Assembly (NCBI RefSeq): GCF_039523035.1
Contig: NZ_BAAAEN010000001.1
Location: 310,001-374,000 of the forward strand
DNA from: Pigmentiphaga daeguensis
GTDB taxonomy: Bacteria > Pseudomonadota > Gammaproteobacteria > Burkholderiales > Burkholderiaceae_B
Length of the DNA stretch: 64,000 nt
Direction: 5' to 3'
Shown here: positions 34,232 to 42,579 of the stretch, piece by piece
Layout of the letters: every line of letters starts with the position of its first letter
How positions within the stretch are numbered: the first letter of the stretch is position 1
The notes under the pieces: model-generated
Databases searched by the model: none
What the model was told of the DNA's origin: nothing
Seen by the model: the letters and a program-made list of their open reading frames with translations, nothing else
Position numbers and translations under genes: made by a program

Positions 34232-36064
34232 TTGAAGACGCCTGCCATCAGGTGCCTGGAGGACATCCGGGCGATCGAGTCGCAGCCCTATGCTGCATTC
34301 ATGCCGCACTACAGCGTCCACGAGGCGCTGGAACACGCCGCCGCGACGCATGCGCAACGGCGGGCGCTGACCTTCATCGAGTCGGCCGATCCCGCGGTGC
34401 CCGCCGGCAGCTGGACCTATGCCGAGCTGCTGGCGAGGGTAAGGCGGGCGGCCCGGGCCTTCCGGCGGCTGGCGGGCGACACCCAGCCGCGCGTGGCGTT
34501 CCTGCTGCCGGCCATCCCCGCCGCATACGTGACGCTCTGGGGCGCCGAAGCCGCGGGCATCGCCTGTCCGGTCAACTACCTGCTCGGCGAAGAACACATC
34601 GCCGATCTGCTGCAGCATGCCCGGGTGAACGTGCTGGTCGCGCTCGGGCCGCACCCTGAACTGGACATCTGGTCCAAGGTGGCGGGCGTCAGGCGCCGCT
34701 GTCCCGGCCTTGCGCACGTCGTGTCCGTGGGCAGGGCGCAAGGCGCGCCCGACCTCGACGAACTGCTGGCCGGCGAAGAGAGAGGCCCGCTGGACGAGAG
34801 CTATCGGCGCGGGCCCGACGACATCGCCGCGCTGTTTCATACCGGCGGGACCACCGGGCGGCCCAAGCTCGCGCGCCACACTCACCGCAACCAGCTTCAT
34901 GCGGCGTGGGGGGCGGCCTGCATGTATGGCGCCAGCGAAGCCGACGTGACGCTGAACGGTTTCCCTCTGTTCCATGTGGCCGGTTCCCTGGTCTACGGGC
35001 TCTCGAGCTTGCTGGCGGGCGGCGAGGTGGTCTTGCCCACGCTGCTGGGCATGCGCAACACGGCCTTCGTGCGGCGCTATTGGCAGTTCGTCCAGCGCGA
35101 GCGGGCGACGCTGCTGGCCGCCGTGCCCACGGTCATGGCCAGCCTGCTGGACGTACCCATTGGCGAGGCGGACCTGTCGCGCGTGCGCTGCCTGTTGACG
35201 GGCGGCTCGCCGCTGCCCACCGAGCTGGCCGATGCCTTCGAGCAGCGCACGGGGGTGGGCGTCCGCAACATCCTGGGCATGACCGAGTGCGCGGGCGTCA
35301 TCGCCATCGAGCCGGTCGGCATGCCGCGCACCGCCGGAGCCGTGGGGCTGCCGCTGCCCTTCACGGAGGTCGGCATCGATCCCGACGGCGCGTCGCCGGA
35401 CGGACGCGAAGGCATCCTGCGGGTCAGGGGGCCCAACGTCGGGCCGGGCTACACCGACGCCCGCAACGACGCCGGAGTCTTCGGCGAGGACGGCTGGCTG
35501 GTGACCGGCGACGTGGGACACATCGACGAGGCGGGCAGGGTCTTCGTGACCGGCCGGGCCAAGGACCTGATCATCCGCAGCAGCCACAATATCGATCCGG
35601 TGGTGATCGAGGATGCGCTGCTCGGGCATCCCGAGGTGCAGATGGCCGCCGCCGTGGGCGCGCCCGACGAATATGCGGGAGAGATACCCGTGGCCTACGT
35701 GGCGCTGCGCCAGGGCTCCCGGCTGACCGCCGCCGATCTCGCTGATTTCGTGCGCGACCGCATTCCCGAGCGGCCCGCGGTGCCCAAGGCCATCTTCGTC
35801 GTGGATGCGCTGCCGATGACCGCGATCGGCAAGCTCTACAAGCCCGAGTTGCGGGCGCGGGCCGTGCGCTGGACGTTGCAGGAGCGCCTGGCGCGCGGCG
35901 GATTGGCGGCGCGCGTGACGGTGGACGTCAGCGCCCAGGCCAAGGGATGCGTGGCGCATTTCCGCGCGGACGGCGACGATGCGGCGCGCGTGCGTGCGCT
36001 GATGGCGCCGTTCGCCCTGGCCTATCGGATCGACGGCCCCGGGGCCGGGGAAGAGGGCGCATGA
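34232..36064 (+). CDS. Acyl-CoA synthetase (AMP-forming, ANL superfamily)
   Basis: 610 residues from a TTG at 34232, chosen because AAGGAG lies 5 nt upstream. The AMP-binding loop is LFHTGGTTGRPKLARHTH, the A5 motif is NILGMTECAG, the A7 Asp is in WLVTGDVGHID, and the catalytic A10 Lys is in PMTAIGKLYKPELR. A tail of about 60 residues beyond the usual end is unexplained. It activates a carboxylic acid as the CoA thioester. It is the first gene of a four-gene operon, overlapping the enoyl-CoA hydratase start by ATGA. Confidence 0.92.
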   Translation: MKTPAIRCLEDIRAIESQPYAAFMPHYSVHEALEHAAATHAQRRALTFIESADPAVPAGSWTYAELLARVRRAARAFRRLAGDTQPRVAFLLPAIPAAYVTLWGAEAAGIACPVNYLLGEEHIADLLQHARVNVLVALGPHPELDIWSKVAGVRRRCPGLAHVVSVGRAQGAPDLDELLAGEERGPLDESYRRGPDDIAALFHTGGTTGRPKLARHTHRNQLHAAWGAACMYGASEADVTLNGFPLFHVAGSLVYGLSSLLAGGEVVLPTLLGMRNTAFVRRYWQFVQRERATLLAAVPTVMASLLDVPIGEADLSRVRCLLTGGSPLPTELADAFEQRTGVGVRNILGMTECAGVIAIEPVGMPRTAGAVGLPLPFTEVGIDPDGASPDGREGILRVRGPNVGPGYTDARNDAGVFGEDGWLVTGDVGHIDEAGRVFVTGRAKDLIIRSSHNIDPVVIEDALLGHPEVQMAAAVGAPDEYAGEIPVAYVALRQGSRLTAADLADFVRDRIPERPAVPKAIFVVDALPMTAIGKLYKPELRARAVRWTLQERLARGGLAARVTVDVSAQAKGCVAHFRADGDDAARVRALMAPFALAYRIDGPGAGEEGA

Positions 36065-36870
36065 GCGTGCATGTCGAATACGAGAAGCGGGGGCCCGTTG
36101 CTCTGGTCCGCCTGGACCGGCCGGCCGCCCGCAACGCGTTGACGCCACGGATGCTGTGCGAGCTGGCCGATGCGTTCGTCGACGTGGCGCGGGACGACGC
36201 GATACGGGTGGCGGTACTGGCTGCAACCGGCGACGCGGCGTTCTGCGCGGGGGGAGACCTGGGTACGACCCTGCCGTTGCTGACCGGCGCGCGGCAGCCG
36301 GAGAATCCCTACGACCGCCGCCTGCTGGAAGATCCGACAGTGATGGCGGCCTCGTCGCTGCGCGGATTTCCGTTGCACAAACCGGTGGTGGCCGCCATCA
36401 ACGGCGCATGCCTGGCAGCGGGCATGGAGTTGATGCTGGGGACCGACATACGCCTGGCCGCCGAACATGCGACCTTCGGCTTGCCGGAGGTGCGGCGCGG
36501 CCTCATCCCCTTTGCCGGGTCCATGGCCCGACTGCCCAGGCAGATCCCGCAGGCGGTCGCGATGCATATGCTGCTGACAGGCGAACCGCTGACGGCGACG
36601 CAGGCACTGCAATGGGGTTTGATCAACCGGATCGTGCCGCTGGCCGACTTGCCGGATGCCGCGATGGAGGTGGCCGAAGGAGTCGCCCGCAACGGGCCGC
36701 TGGCGGTCCAGGCCGTCAAGCGGACGGTGATCGAGGCCAGCGGCGTGCCGCTGGAGCTGGCCTATCGCCTGGAGGATCACGCGCGCGAGCGGGTCCTGGC
36801 CAGCGAGGACGCGCGCGAAGGCCCGCGGGCGTTCATGGAGAAACGCAGTCCGGTCTATACGGGAAGATGA
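36061..36870 (+). CDS. Enoyl-CoA hydratase/isomerase
   Basis: 269 residues. Crotonase-fold motifs: RNALTPRM, the oxyanion hole FCAGGDLG, and KPVVAAINGACLAAGMELMLGTDIRLAAEHATFGLPEVRRGL, carrying the second Gly and one Glu position. The ATG overlaps the previous stop (ATGA), so translation is coupled to the CoA ligase. It probably hydrates the enoyl-CoA formed during degradation of the acid activated by that ligase. Confidence 0.92.
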   Translation: MSVHVEYEKRGPVALVRLDRPAARNALTPRMLCELADAFVDVARDDAIRVAVLAATGDAAFCAGGDLGTTLPLLTGARQPENPYDRRLLEDPTVMAASSLRGFPLHKPVVAAINGACLAAGMELMLGTDIRLAAEHATFGLPEVRRGLIPFAGSMARLPRQIPQAVAMHMLLTGEPLTATQALQWGLINRIVPLADLPDAAMEVAEGVARNGPLAVQAVKRTVIEASGVPLELAYRLEDHARERVLASEDAREGPRAFMEKRSPVYTGR

Positions 36871-36871
36871 A

Positions 36872-37786
36872 ATGAATCAGGATGCAGCCATCAGGCTGGA
36901 CGGCAAGGTCGCCATCGTGACCGGCAGCGGCCGCGGACTGGGCCTGGCGTTCGCGCGGGCGCTCGCGGATGCGGGCGCGGCGGTCGTGGTCAACGATGTG
37001 GATGCCGACGCGGCGGCCGAGGCCGTCGCGTCTATCCGCGGCCAGGGGGGCCAGGCCGTGGCCGAGGTGGTGCCCGTGGGCCAGGCCGAGGCGGCCGAGC
37101 GGCTCGTGGCCCGGGCGGTGGAAAGCTTCGGCCGCCTGGACGTGATGTGCGCCAACGCCGGCAACCTGCGCGATCGCATGATGTGGAATCTGAGCGACGA
37201 GGATTTCGATTCCGTCATCGCGACCCATCTGCGGGGCACCTTCACCTGTGCCCGCGCGGCCGTGAGACGCATGCGCGCGCAGGAAAGCCCGGGGCGGCTC
37301 ATCCTGGTGGCTTCGCCGGCGGGGCAGCGCGGCAATCCTGGCCAGACCGCATACGCCGCGGCCAAGGCCGGCATCGCGTCGTTCGCACGGACGTGGTCGA
37401 TGGAGTGCGCGAAGTCGGACATCACGGTCAACGCCATCGTGCCGGTCGCGCTGACCCGCATGGTCGCCACGATGCCCGCGTTCGCACCGATTGCCGAATC
37501 GATCTCGCGCGGCGAGCCGTTGCCCGACACGCTGCGCCAGGGCGCCGGGCTGGGGATGCCCGAGGACGTGGCACCGCTGGTGGTGTTCCTCGCCTCGGAC
37601 CAGGCCGCTGGAATCAGCGGCCAGTGCATAGGATTGGGGGGAGACAAGCTCAGCCTGTGGTCCCACCCGCAGGAAATACACAGCGCCTTCCGCAGCGGCG
37701 GCTGGAGTGCCGAGGCGATCGCGCGGGCGTGGCCGGCCACGCTGGGAAACCGGCTGGAAAGCGTGGGGCTGCCCCCCTTTCCTTGA
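36872..37786 (+). CDS. Short-chain dehydrogenase/reductase (SDR)
   Basis: 304 residues. Cofactor motif VTGSGRGLGLAFA near the N-terminus, CANAGN in place of NNAG, and the active-site YAAAKAG Tyr-Lys pair. The catalytic Ser is in LVASPAG. An extended C-terminus (HPQEIHSAFRSGGWSAEAIA) resembles the 3-hydroxyacyl-CoA dehydrogenase domain of multifunctional enzyme type 2, fitting a beta-oxidation step after the hydratase. It begins 1 nt after the hydratase stop. Confidence 0.9.
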   Translation: MNQDAAIRLDGKVAIVTGSGRGLGLAFARALADAGAAVVVNDVDADAAAEAVASIRGQGGQAVAEVVPVGQAEAAERLVARAVESFGRLDVMCANAGNLRDRMMWNLSDEDFDSVIATHLRGTFTCARAAVRRMRAQESPGRLILVASPAGQRGNPGQTAYAAAKAGIASFARTWSMECAKSDITVNAIVPVALTRMVATMPAFAPIAESISRGEPLPDTLRQGAGLGMPEDVAPLVVFLASDQAAGISGQCIGLGGDKLSLWSHPQEIHSAFRSGGWSAEAIARAWPATLGNRLESVGLPPFP

Positions 37787-37823
37787 GGGCGGCCGGACCA
37801 GGAACGACAACCATGGAGACATC

Positions 37824-38807
37824 ATGAAAACCGTCAAGCCATTCCGTCTGTTGCCGATCGCCTGGGCGGCGGCCTGCGTCGCGGCCGCCGCGCCGGCCAC
37901 CGCCACCGATGCCTATCCTTCGCGTCCGATACGGCTGGCCGTGGGATTCGCGCCGGGCACCGGGCCCGATATCCTGGCGCGCACGCTGGGCCAGAAGCTG
38001 GGCGAGTTGATGGGGCAACCGGTGGTGGTCGAGAACCGCGCCGGCGCGGGCGGGCAGATCGCGGCCCAGTTCGTCGCCAAGGCTCCGCCGGACGGCTATA
38101 CCGTGCTGATCGCCGACGTCAGCGCCATCAGTATCGCGCCGGCGGCGTTCTCCAAGCTCGGCTACGATCCCGTCCGCGAACTGGCTCCGGTGTCGGAAGT
38201 GGTCAAGACCGATTTCATCCTGGTCGTGCCCAACACGTCCGCCGCGCGTTCGGTGGAAGACTTCGTCAAGTTCGGCCAGAGCCGTGACAAGGTCAACTTC
38301 GGTACTTTCGGCGCCGGAACCCCCGGCCATTTCGGCGCCGAGATGTTCGCGGAGCTGGGCCGGTTCCGCATCGAACCCATCCACTACCGCGCCACGGGCG
38401 ACGCCGTATCGGCGGTCGTGAGCGGCGACGTCAACGGCGTGTTCATGTCCACGGCGCTGGCCACGGCCCAGGTCAAGGGAGGCAAGATGCGGGCCCTGGC
38501 GACCACCGCGCCCCGGCGTTCGCCCTTGCTGCCGGAAGTGCCGACATTCATCGAGGCCGGATATCCCAAGGCCGATTTCTCGGCCTGGTTCGCCCTGTTC
38601 GTGCCGGCGGGCACGCCCGAGCCGGTCATCGCCACGCTCAATGCCAAGGCAGTGGCCGCGGTGCAATCGCCCGAGGCGCGCCAGAGGCTGGAAGAGGCCG
38701 GCTTCAGCATTTCCGGCACGAGCGCGCAGGAGACGCGCCGGATGATCGAGGCCGAGACCGAACGATGGAAGAAGATCGTCGCGGCCACGGGGTTCAAGGG
38801 CGACTGA
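37824..38807 (+). CDS. Bug-family tripartite tricarboxylate transporter receptor (TctC)
   Basis: 327 residues from the ATG at 37824. The signal peptide ends near PATATDAYPSRPI. Family motifs: YPSRPIRLAVGFAPGTGPDILAR, QPVVVENRAGAGGQIAA, APPDGYTVLIA, and the C-terminal LATTAPRRSPLLPEVPTFIEAG. These periplasmic proteins bind small carboxylates. No tctA/tctB membrane genes are nearby, the usual orphan state in Bordetella. As the last gene of the CoA-ligase operon it probably captures or senses that pathway's acid. Confidence 0.92.
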   Translation: MKTVKPFRLLPIAWAAACVAAAAPATATDAYPSRPIRLAVGFAPGTGPDILARTLGQKLGELMGQPVVVENRAGAGGQIAAQFVAKAPPDGYTVLIADVSAISIAPAAFSKLGYDPVRELAPVSEVVKTDFILVVPNTSAARSVEDFVKFGQSRDKVNFGTFGAGTPGHFGAEMFAELGRFRIEPIHYRATGDAVSAVVSGDVNGVFMSTALATAQVKGGKMRALATTAPRRSPLLPEVPTFIEAGYPKADFSAWFALFVPAGTPEPVIATLNAKAVAAVQSPEARQRLEEAGFSISGTSAQETRRMIEAETERWKKIVAATGFKGD

Positions 38808-38818
38808 GACGGCGAACT

Positions 38819-39775
38819 TCACCCTTCCTGCATCAGCGAGCGCCGGTTGCGATTGCGCATCTCGCTGGCCACCTCTCGCATGACGTCGATGAAGAGCCGC
38901 GCCCCTTCGGGCAGTTCGCCCGTGCCGAGAGTGGTCAGGCCAACCGCCGCCGACGTGGGGCTGGTGTCCACGGGCAGGGTGCGGGCCAGGCCGTCGTCCA
39001 GGTCGAGTTCGATCACGCCGTAGGGTACGAACCAGATCGCATCGCCGGTCCGCATCAGGCTGCGCGCCATGGTCGAGGACAATGTCTCCACCAGTTGCTG
39101 AGGCATGCCTATGCCGCTCGATTGGAGGAAGGTCTCGGCCGCGGGCCGGATGTAGGTCCCCTTCATGGGCAGCACCATGGGATAGGCCCGGACGTCGGCC
39201 GGCTGCAGCGCGGGGGCGTCCAGCAGCGGGTGGCCGGGACGCACCGCCATGACCAGCGGCTCCATGTACAGATGCTCGAAGGAAATGCCCACCATCTCCG
39301 ATGGATGGCTGATGCGGCCGATCACCAGGTCCAGCTCCCGCAGCTTCAGGCGCACCAGCAGGTCCGCGTTGGTACCGCCGTGCGCGGTGACCACGAGATG
39401 GGAATAGCGCGCCTGCATCTGGCGGATCGCGTTCGGCACCAGGGTGGCGGCGGCGGTGGGCAGGATGCCTATGCGCACGTGCTCGGGCGCCTTTTCGCCC
39501 GTCCCTAGCAACTCGAAGCCATCGCGCAGCGCGCCGATGGCCTGCGCGGCATGGCGCAGCAGGATGTGGCCGGCCGGCGTCAGCTCCAGCCCTTTGCGAT
39601 GTCGTAGCGCCAGCGTCTCGCCGGTGATCGCCTCCAGCTCGGCCAGGCTCTTGGAGACCGCCGAGGGCGTCTGGGCCAGGGCGTCGGCGGCCTTCAGGAC
39701 ACTGCGGTGGCTGGCCAGGGCGACCAGGCATTGCAAGTGGCGCAGGCGCAGGCGTGGGTCGAGGGTGCGCAGCAT
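38819..39775 (-). CDS. LysR-family regulator (PcaQ/GbpR-like)
   Basis: 318 residues from the ATG at 39775, preferred because AAGGAA sits just upstream. A TTG at 39796 lacks this. N-terminal helix-turn-helix: LRHLQCLVALASHRSVLKAADALAQTPSAVSKSLAELE. The variant first helix RLRLRHLQCL is typical of PcaQ and galactose-binding-protein regulators. It is convergent with the CoA-ligase operon and divergent from the second Bug gene across 122 bp of unusually A/T-rich DNA, where its operator probably lies. Confidence 0.88.
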   Translation of the reverse strand: MLRTLDPRLRLRHLQCLVALASHRSVLKAADALAQTPSAVSKSLAELEAITGETLALRHRKGLELTPAGHILLRHAAQAIGALRDGFELLGTGEKAPEHVRIGILPTAAATLVPNAIRQMQARYSHLVVTAHGGTNADLLVRLKLRELDLVIGRISHPSEMVGISFEHLYMEPLVMAVRPGHPLLDAPALQPADVRAYPMVLPMKGTYIRPAAETFLQSSGIGMPQQLVETLSSTMARSLMRTGDAIWFVPYGVIELDLDDGLARTLPVDTSPTSAAVGLTTLGTGELPEGARLFIDVMREVASEMRNRNRRSLMQEG

Positions 39776-39897
39776 GATTTCCTTTTGCTCAATCAATTTC
39801 CAAAAAGATCAACCAATATTAGCTCCTGCGCTTCTATGATGGCGCCGACAGGCCGGTGCCCCGGAGGGGGCATCCGCATAATCAGGAGGAGTGGGAA

Positions 39898-40863
39898 ATG
39901 TCGAAATCCATGGTTCGCGCGCTGGGACTGGCGCTTGCATTGTCGGCCTCGGCGGGCGCGGCGGCGCAGGGCAGCTATCCGGACCAGCCCGTCAGGTTCG
40001 TCGTGAACTTCACCGCCGGAGGGCCCCTGGACATCATGGCGCGCATGATGGGCGAGCGGCTCAACGCGATCTTCAAGCAGCCCTTCGTGGTCGAGAACAA
40101 GACCGGCAGCGGCGGCAACATAGGCGCCGCCGCGGTGGCCAATGCCGCGCCCGACGGCTACACGGTGCTGATCGGCCTGGATTCGACCTTCACCGTCAAT
40201 CCCAGCCTGTATTCCTCGCTGGGCTTCAGGCTGGATCAGCTCAAGCCGGTGATGCGCCTGGCATCCTCGGGGATGCTGATCGCCGCCCACCCGTCCGCCA
40301 AGGCCGACACGCTGAAGGGCCTGGTCGAGCGTGGCCACAAGGATCCGGTCACGTTCAGCTCGGCGGGCAACGGTTCGCCCGGCCACCTGAGCCTGAGCAT
40401 GCTGCAGCAGGCCACCGGCATGAAGATCAACCATATCCCGTATCGCGGCAACGCGCCGGCCGTGCTGGCGCTGGTGTCGGGCGAGGTTCAGGCCGCCGCG
40501 CTGGCCACGCCTGGCCTCTTGCAGCACGTCAACGCCGGTACCCTGAAGGCATTGGCCGTGACCGGCAGCCAGCGTTCGCCGCTCCTGCCGTCGGTGCCGA
40601 CCACGGCCGAACTGGACTACCCCGAGGTTCGCCAGGATGTGTTGTATCTTGCGATGGTGCCGGCGCAGACGCCGGACGCCGTCGTCCAGACCCTGCGCAA
40701 GGCGATGGAGCAGGTGTTGGCGCAACCCGACGTGCAGCAGCGCCTGCGCGCGATGGACTTCACGCTGGGGACCCTGGACGGCGAGGCCGCCGCCAAGGAA
40801 CTGGAGGGCGTGCGGGAACGCTATGCGAAGATCATCAAGTCGGCCGGCATGAAGGTCGACTGA
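39898..40863 (+). CDS. Bug-family tripartite tricarboxylate transporter receptor (TctC)
   Basis: 321 residues from the ATG at 39898, with AGGAGG 8 nt upstream. The signal peptide ends near GAAAQGSYPDQP. Motifs: YPDQPVRFVVNFTAGGPLDIMAR, KQPFVVENKTGSGGNIGAAAVA, AAPDGYTVLIG, and TGSQRSPLLPSVPTTAEL. It is the second orphan receptor in 2 kb, sharing only the family pattern with the first. Divergent from a LysR gene and followed after 22 nt by a sulfatase, it may bind the sulfatase's organic acid product or a sulfate ester. Confidence 0.92.
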   Translation: MSKSMVRALGLALALSASAGAAAQGSYPDQPVRFVVNFTAGGPLDIMARMMGERLNAIFKQPFVVENKTGSGGNIGAAAVANAAPDGYTVLIGLDSTFTVNPSLYSSLGFRLDQLKPVMRLASSGMLIAAHPSAKADTLKGLVERGHKDPVTFSSAGNGSPGHLSLSMLQQATGMKINHIPYRGNAPAVLALVSGEVQAAALATPGLLQHVNAGTLKALAVTGSQRSPLLPSVPTTAELDYPEVRQDVLYLAMVPAQTPDAVVQTLRKAMEQVLAQPDVQQRLRAMDFTLGTLDGEAAAKELEGVRERYAKIIKSAGMKVD

Positions 40864-40885
40864 CAACGGAACCGGTACAGTTCGC

Positions 40886-42187
40886 ATGACCAATTTCATC
40901 TTCATCCTGGCCGACGATCTCGGCTACGCCGACCTGGGCTGCTATGGCGGACGCAAGCCCGTGTCGCCCAACCTGGACCGCATGGCCGCGCGCGGGATCC
41001 GCTTCACGCAGGGCTATTCCAATTCGCCCGTGTGCTCGCCCACGCGCTTCGGCCTGATCACCGGCCGCTACCAGTACCGCCTGCGCGGCGCGGCCGAGGA
41101 GCCCATGACCGGCAGGTTCCGGGGCAGCACGGAGATCGGCCTGCCGCCGGCGCATCCCACCCTGCCGTCGCTGCTGCGCGAGCGGGGATACCGCACCGCC
41201 CTGATCGGCAAGTGGCACCTGGGCTATCCGCCGCATTTCGGTCCGCAGAAGAGCGGATACGAATACCACATCGGCCCCCTGTCGGGCGGCGTGAGCTATT
41301 TCAGCCACGTGGATCGCATGGGCAAGCACGACCTCGTGCGCGACGGCGAACCCGTCAACTACGACGGCCACTACCTGACGGATCTCTTGACCGACGAAGC
41401 CGAGAGCTATCTGCGCGCGCGCGCGGGCGATCGCCAGCCGTTCCTGCTGAGCCTGCACTACACCGCGCCGCACTGGCCGTGGGAGGCGCGCGAGCAGGGG
41501 CGTTCCAATCCGGAGACCGATCAGGACATCCGCCACCTGGACGGCGGTTCCATCCACGTCTACGGCGAGATGATCAAGGCGCTGGACGAGGGCTGCGGAC
41601 GCGTGCTGAAGGCGCTGGACGACCTGGGCCTGGCCGACGACACGGTGGTCATCTTCACCAGCGACAACGGCGGCGAGCGTTTCTCGGACACCTGGCCGCT
41701 GGTGGGAGGCAAGATGGACCTGACCGAAGGGGGCATCCGCGTTCCCTACATCGTGCAGTGGGGCGACCGGATCGCGTCCGGCTCGGTATCGGCGCAGCAC
41801 TGCATGACGATGGACTGGACCGCGACCATGCTGGACATCGCCGGCGTGCCCGCCCATCCCGATTATCCGTTCGACGGCGTGTCCATGTTGCCGGTGCTGC
41901 GGGACCCGACGCACGAGTTTCCGCGCGAGCTGTTCTGGCGCATGAATTATCGCAGCCAGCGCGCCTTGCGCGATGGGCCGTGGAAGTACCTGGCCATCGA
42001 GGGCAACGAGTATCTGTTCGACCTGTCGGTGGACGAGCGCGAGCGGGCCAACCTGGCGCGCCGCCAGCCCGAGCGCCTGGCGCGGATGCGTGGCCGCTGC
42101 GACGAGTGGGATGCCGTGTTCGGCGCGATTCCCGCCGATGCCCGCAGCGAGCTGGTCTATACGGACAAGGACATGCCCAGCCGGTGA
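40886..42187 (+). CDS. Type I sulfatase (formylglycine-dependent)
   Basis: 433 residues. The sulfatase signature is C50-S-P-T-R followed by FGLITGRYQYR, where Cys50 would be converted to formylglycine. Metal ligands are D10/D11 in ILADDLGYAD and the FTSDNGGER motif. There is no signal peptide, so the enzyme is cytoplasmic and would need a cytoplasmic maturase, which is not in the window. It hydrolyses a sulfate (or related) ester. It is co-transcribed with the upstream Bug gene. Substrate unknown. Confidence 0.9.
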   Translation: MTNFIFILADDLGYADLGCYGGRKPVSPNLDRMAARGIRFTQGYSNSPVCSPTRFGLITGRYQYRLRGAAEEPMTGRFRGSTEIGLPPAHPTLPSLLRERGYRTALIGKWHLGYPPHFGPQKSGYEYHIGPLSGGVSYFSHVDRMGKHDLVRDGEPVNYDGHYLTDLLTDEAESYLRARAGDRQPFLLSLHYTAPHWPWEAREQGRSNPETDQDIRHLDGGSIHVYGEMIKALDEGCGRVLKALDDLGLADDTVVIFTSDNGGERFSDTWPLVGGKMDLTEGGIRVPYIVQWGDRIASGSVSAQHCMTMDWTATMLDIAGVPAHPDYPFDGVSMLPVLRDPTHEFPRELFWRMNYRSQRALRDGPWKYLAIEGNEYLFDLSVDERERANLARRQPERLARMRGRCDEWDAVFGAIPADARSELVYTDKDMPSR

Positions 42188-42293
42188 CGCCGGCACGCCG
42201 GCCGGGAACCGGAGACGGCGGCTCCCGGTCGAAGCAGCATGCGGCCCGGGAGCGGCGCCCGCATGCAGGCAGGCGTACATGGCCAAATGGTCA

Positions 42294-42322
42294 TGGACGT
42301 GTCACCGTCCCGCGGATAGAAT
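42294..42322 (+). promoter_or_regulatory. Sigma-70-like promoter of the mgtA unit
   Basis: TGGACG (42294-42299) and TAGAAT (42317-42322) are separated by 17 nt and match the consensus hexamers at four and five positions. No better hexamer pair was seen in the 392-bp gap. The predicted start is near 42329. Confidence 0.6.
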
Positions 42323-42353
42323 CGCGCCGTTCATCAACTGTGGAGACCCTGAC

Positions 42354-42419
42354 GTGGGTACTTGTTCGAGTGGCAGTAGTCGGCCGGTCCTGGTGATCGG
42401 CGAACTCTCGGCGAGATAG
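42354..42419 (+). CDS. Candidate leader peptide in the mgtA-unit 5' leader
   Basis: A GTG-started ORF of 21 codons (starts MGTCSSGSSR, ends GELSAR) ending in TAG, with GGAG 8 nt before the GTG and 25 nt after the predicted transcription start. A second overlapping frame starting with GTG at 42340 would give METLTWVLVRVAVVGRSW but lacks a ribosome site. Neither resembles MgtL of Salmonella. Its reality rests on position and ribosome site only. Confidence 0.35.
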   Translation: MGTCSSGSSRPVLVIGELSAR

Positions 42420-42579
42420 CGCGCGGGTTTCCTTCGCCGCCGTCTCGCCGCAAGGCGGGAGGCGGCTCCGGCCGCGGCGTTCGCGCGCGGCCATCCCCTT
42501 CCTGATACTGTCTGCCGCCAGGCGCGGCGGCTCCGTCACGCCCGTGTCGTGTCTCCACCTCGATTCCCGAGGAGGAACC

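Larger units (their letters stand above)
42188..42579 (+). promoter_or_regulatory. 392-bp region holding the promoter and long leader of the mgtA unit
   Basis: After the sulfatase stop the first 100 nt show nothing clear. A good promoter lies at 42294-42322 and would start transcription near 42329, leaving about 250 nt of leader before the GTG at 42580. The leader has a 21-codon ORF with its own ribosome site (42354-42419). A GC-rich hairpin of two GCCGCC/GGCGGC-type arms lies around 42439-42475. It has no U-tract, so it is not a classical terminator. The design resembles leaders of Mg2+ transporter genes, but no known riboswitch consensus is recognised. Confidence 0.5.

Noticed and set aside
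42439..42475. Intrinsic terminator in the mgtA leader
   Set aside because: GC-rich hairpin lacks a T-tract. It is recorded only as leader structure.
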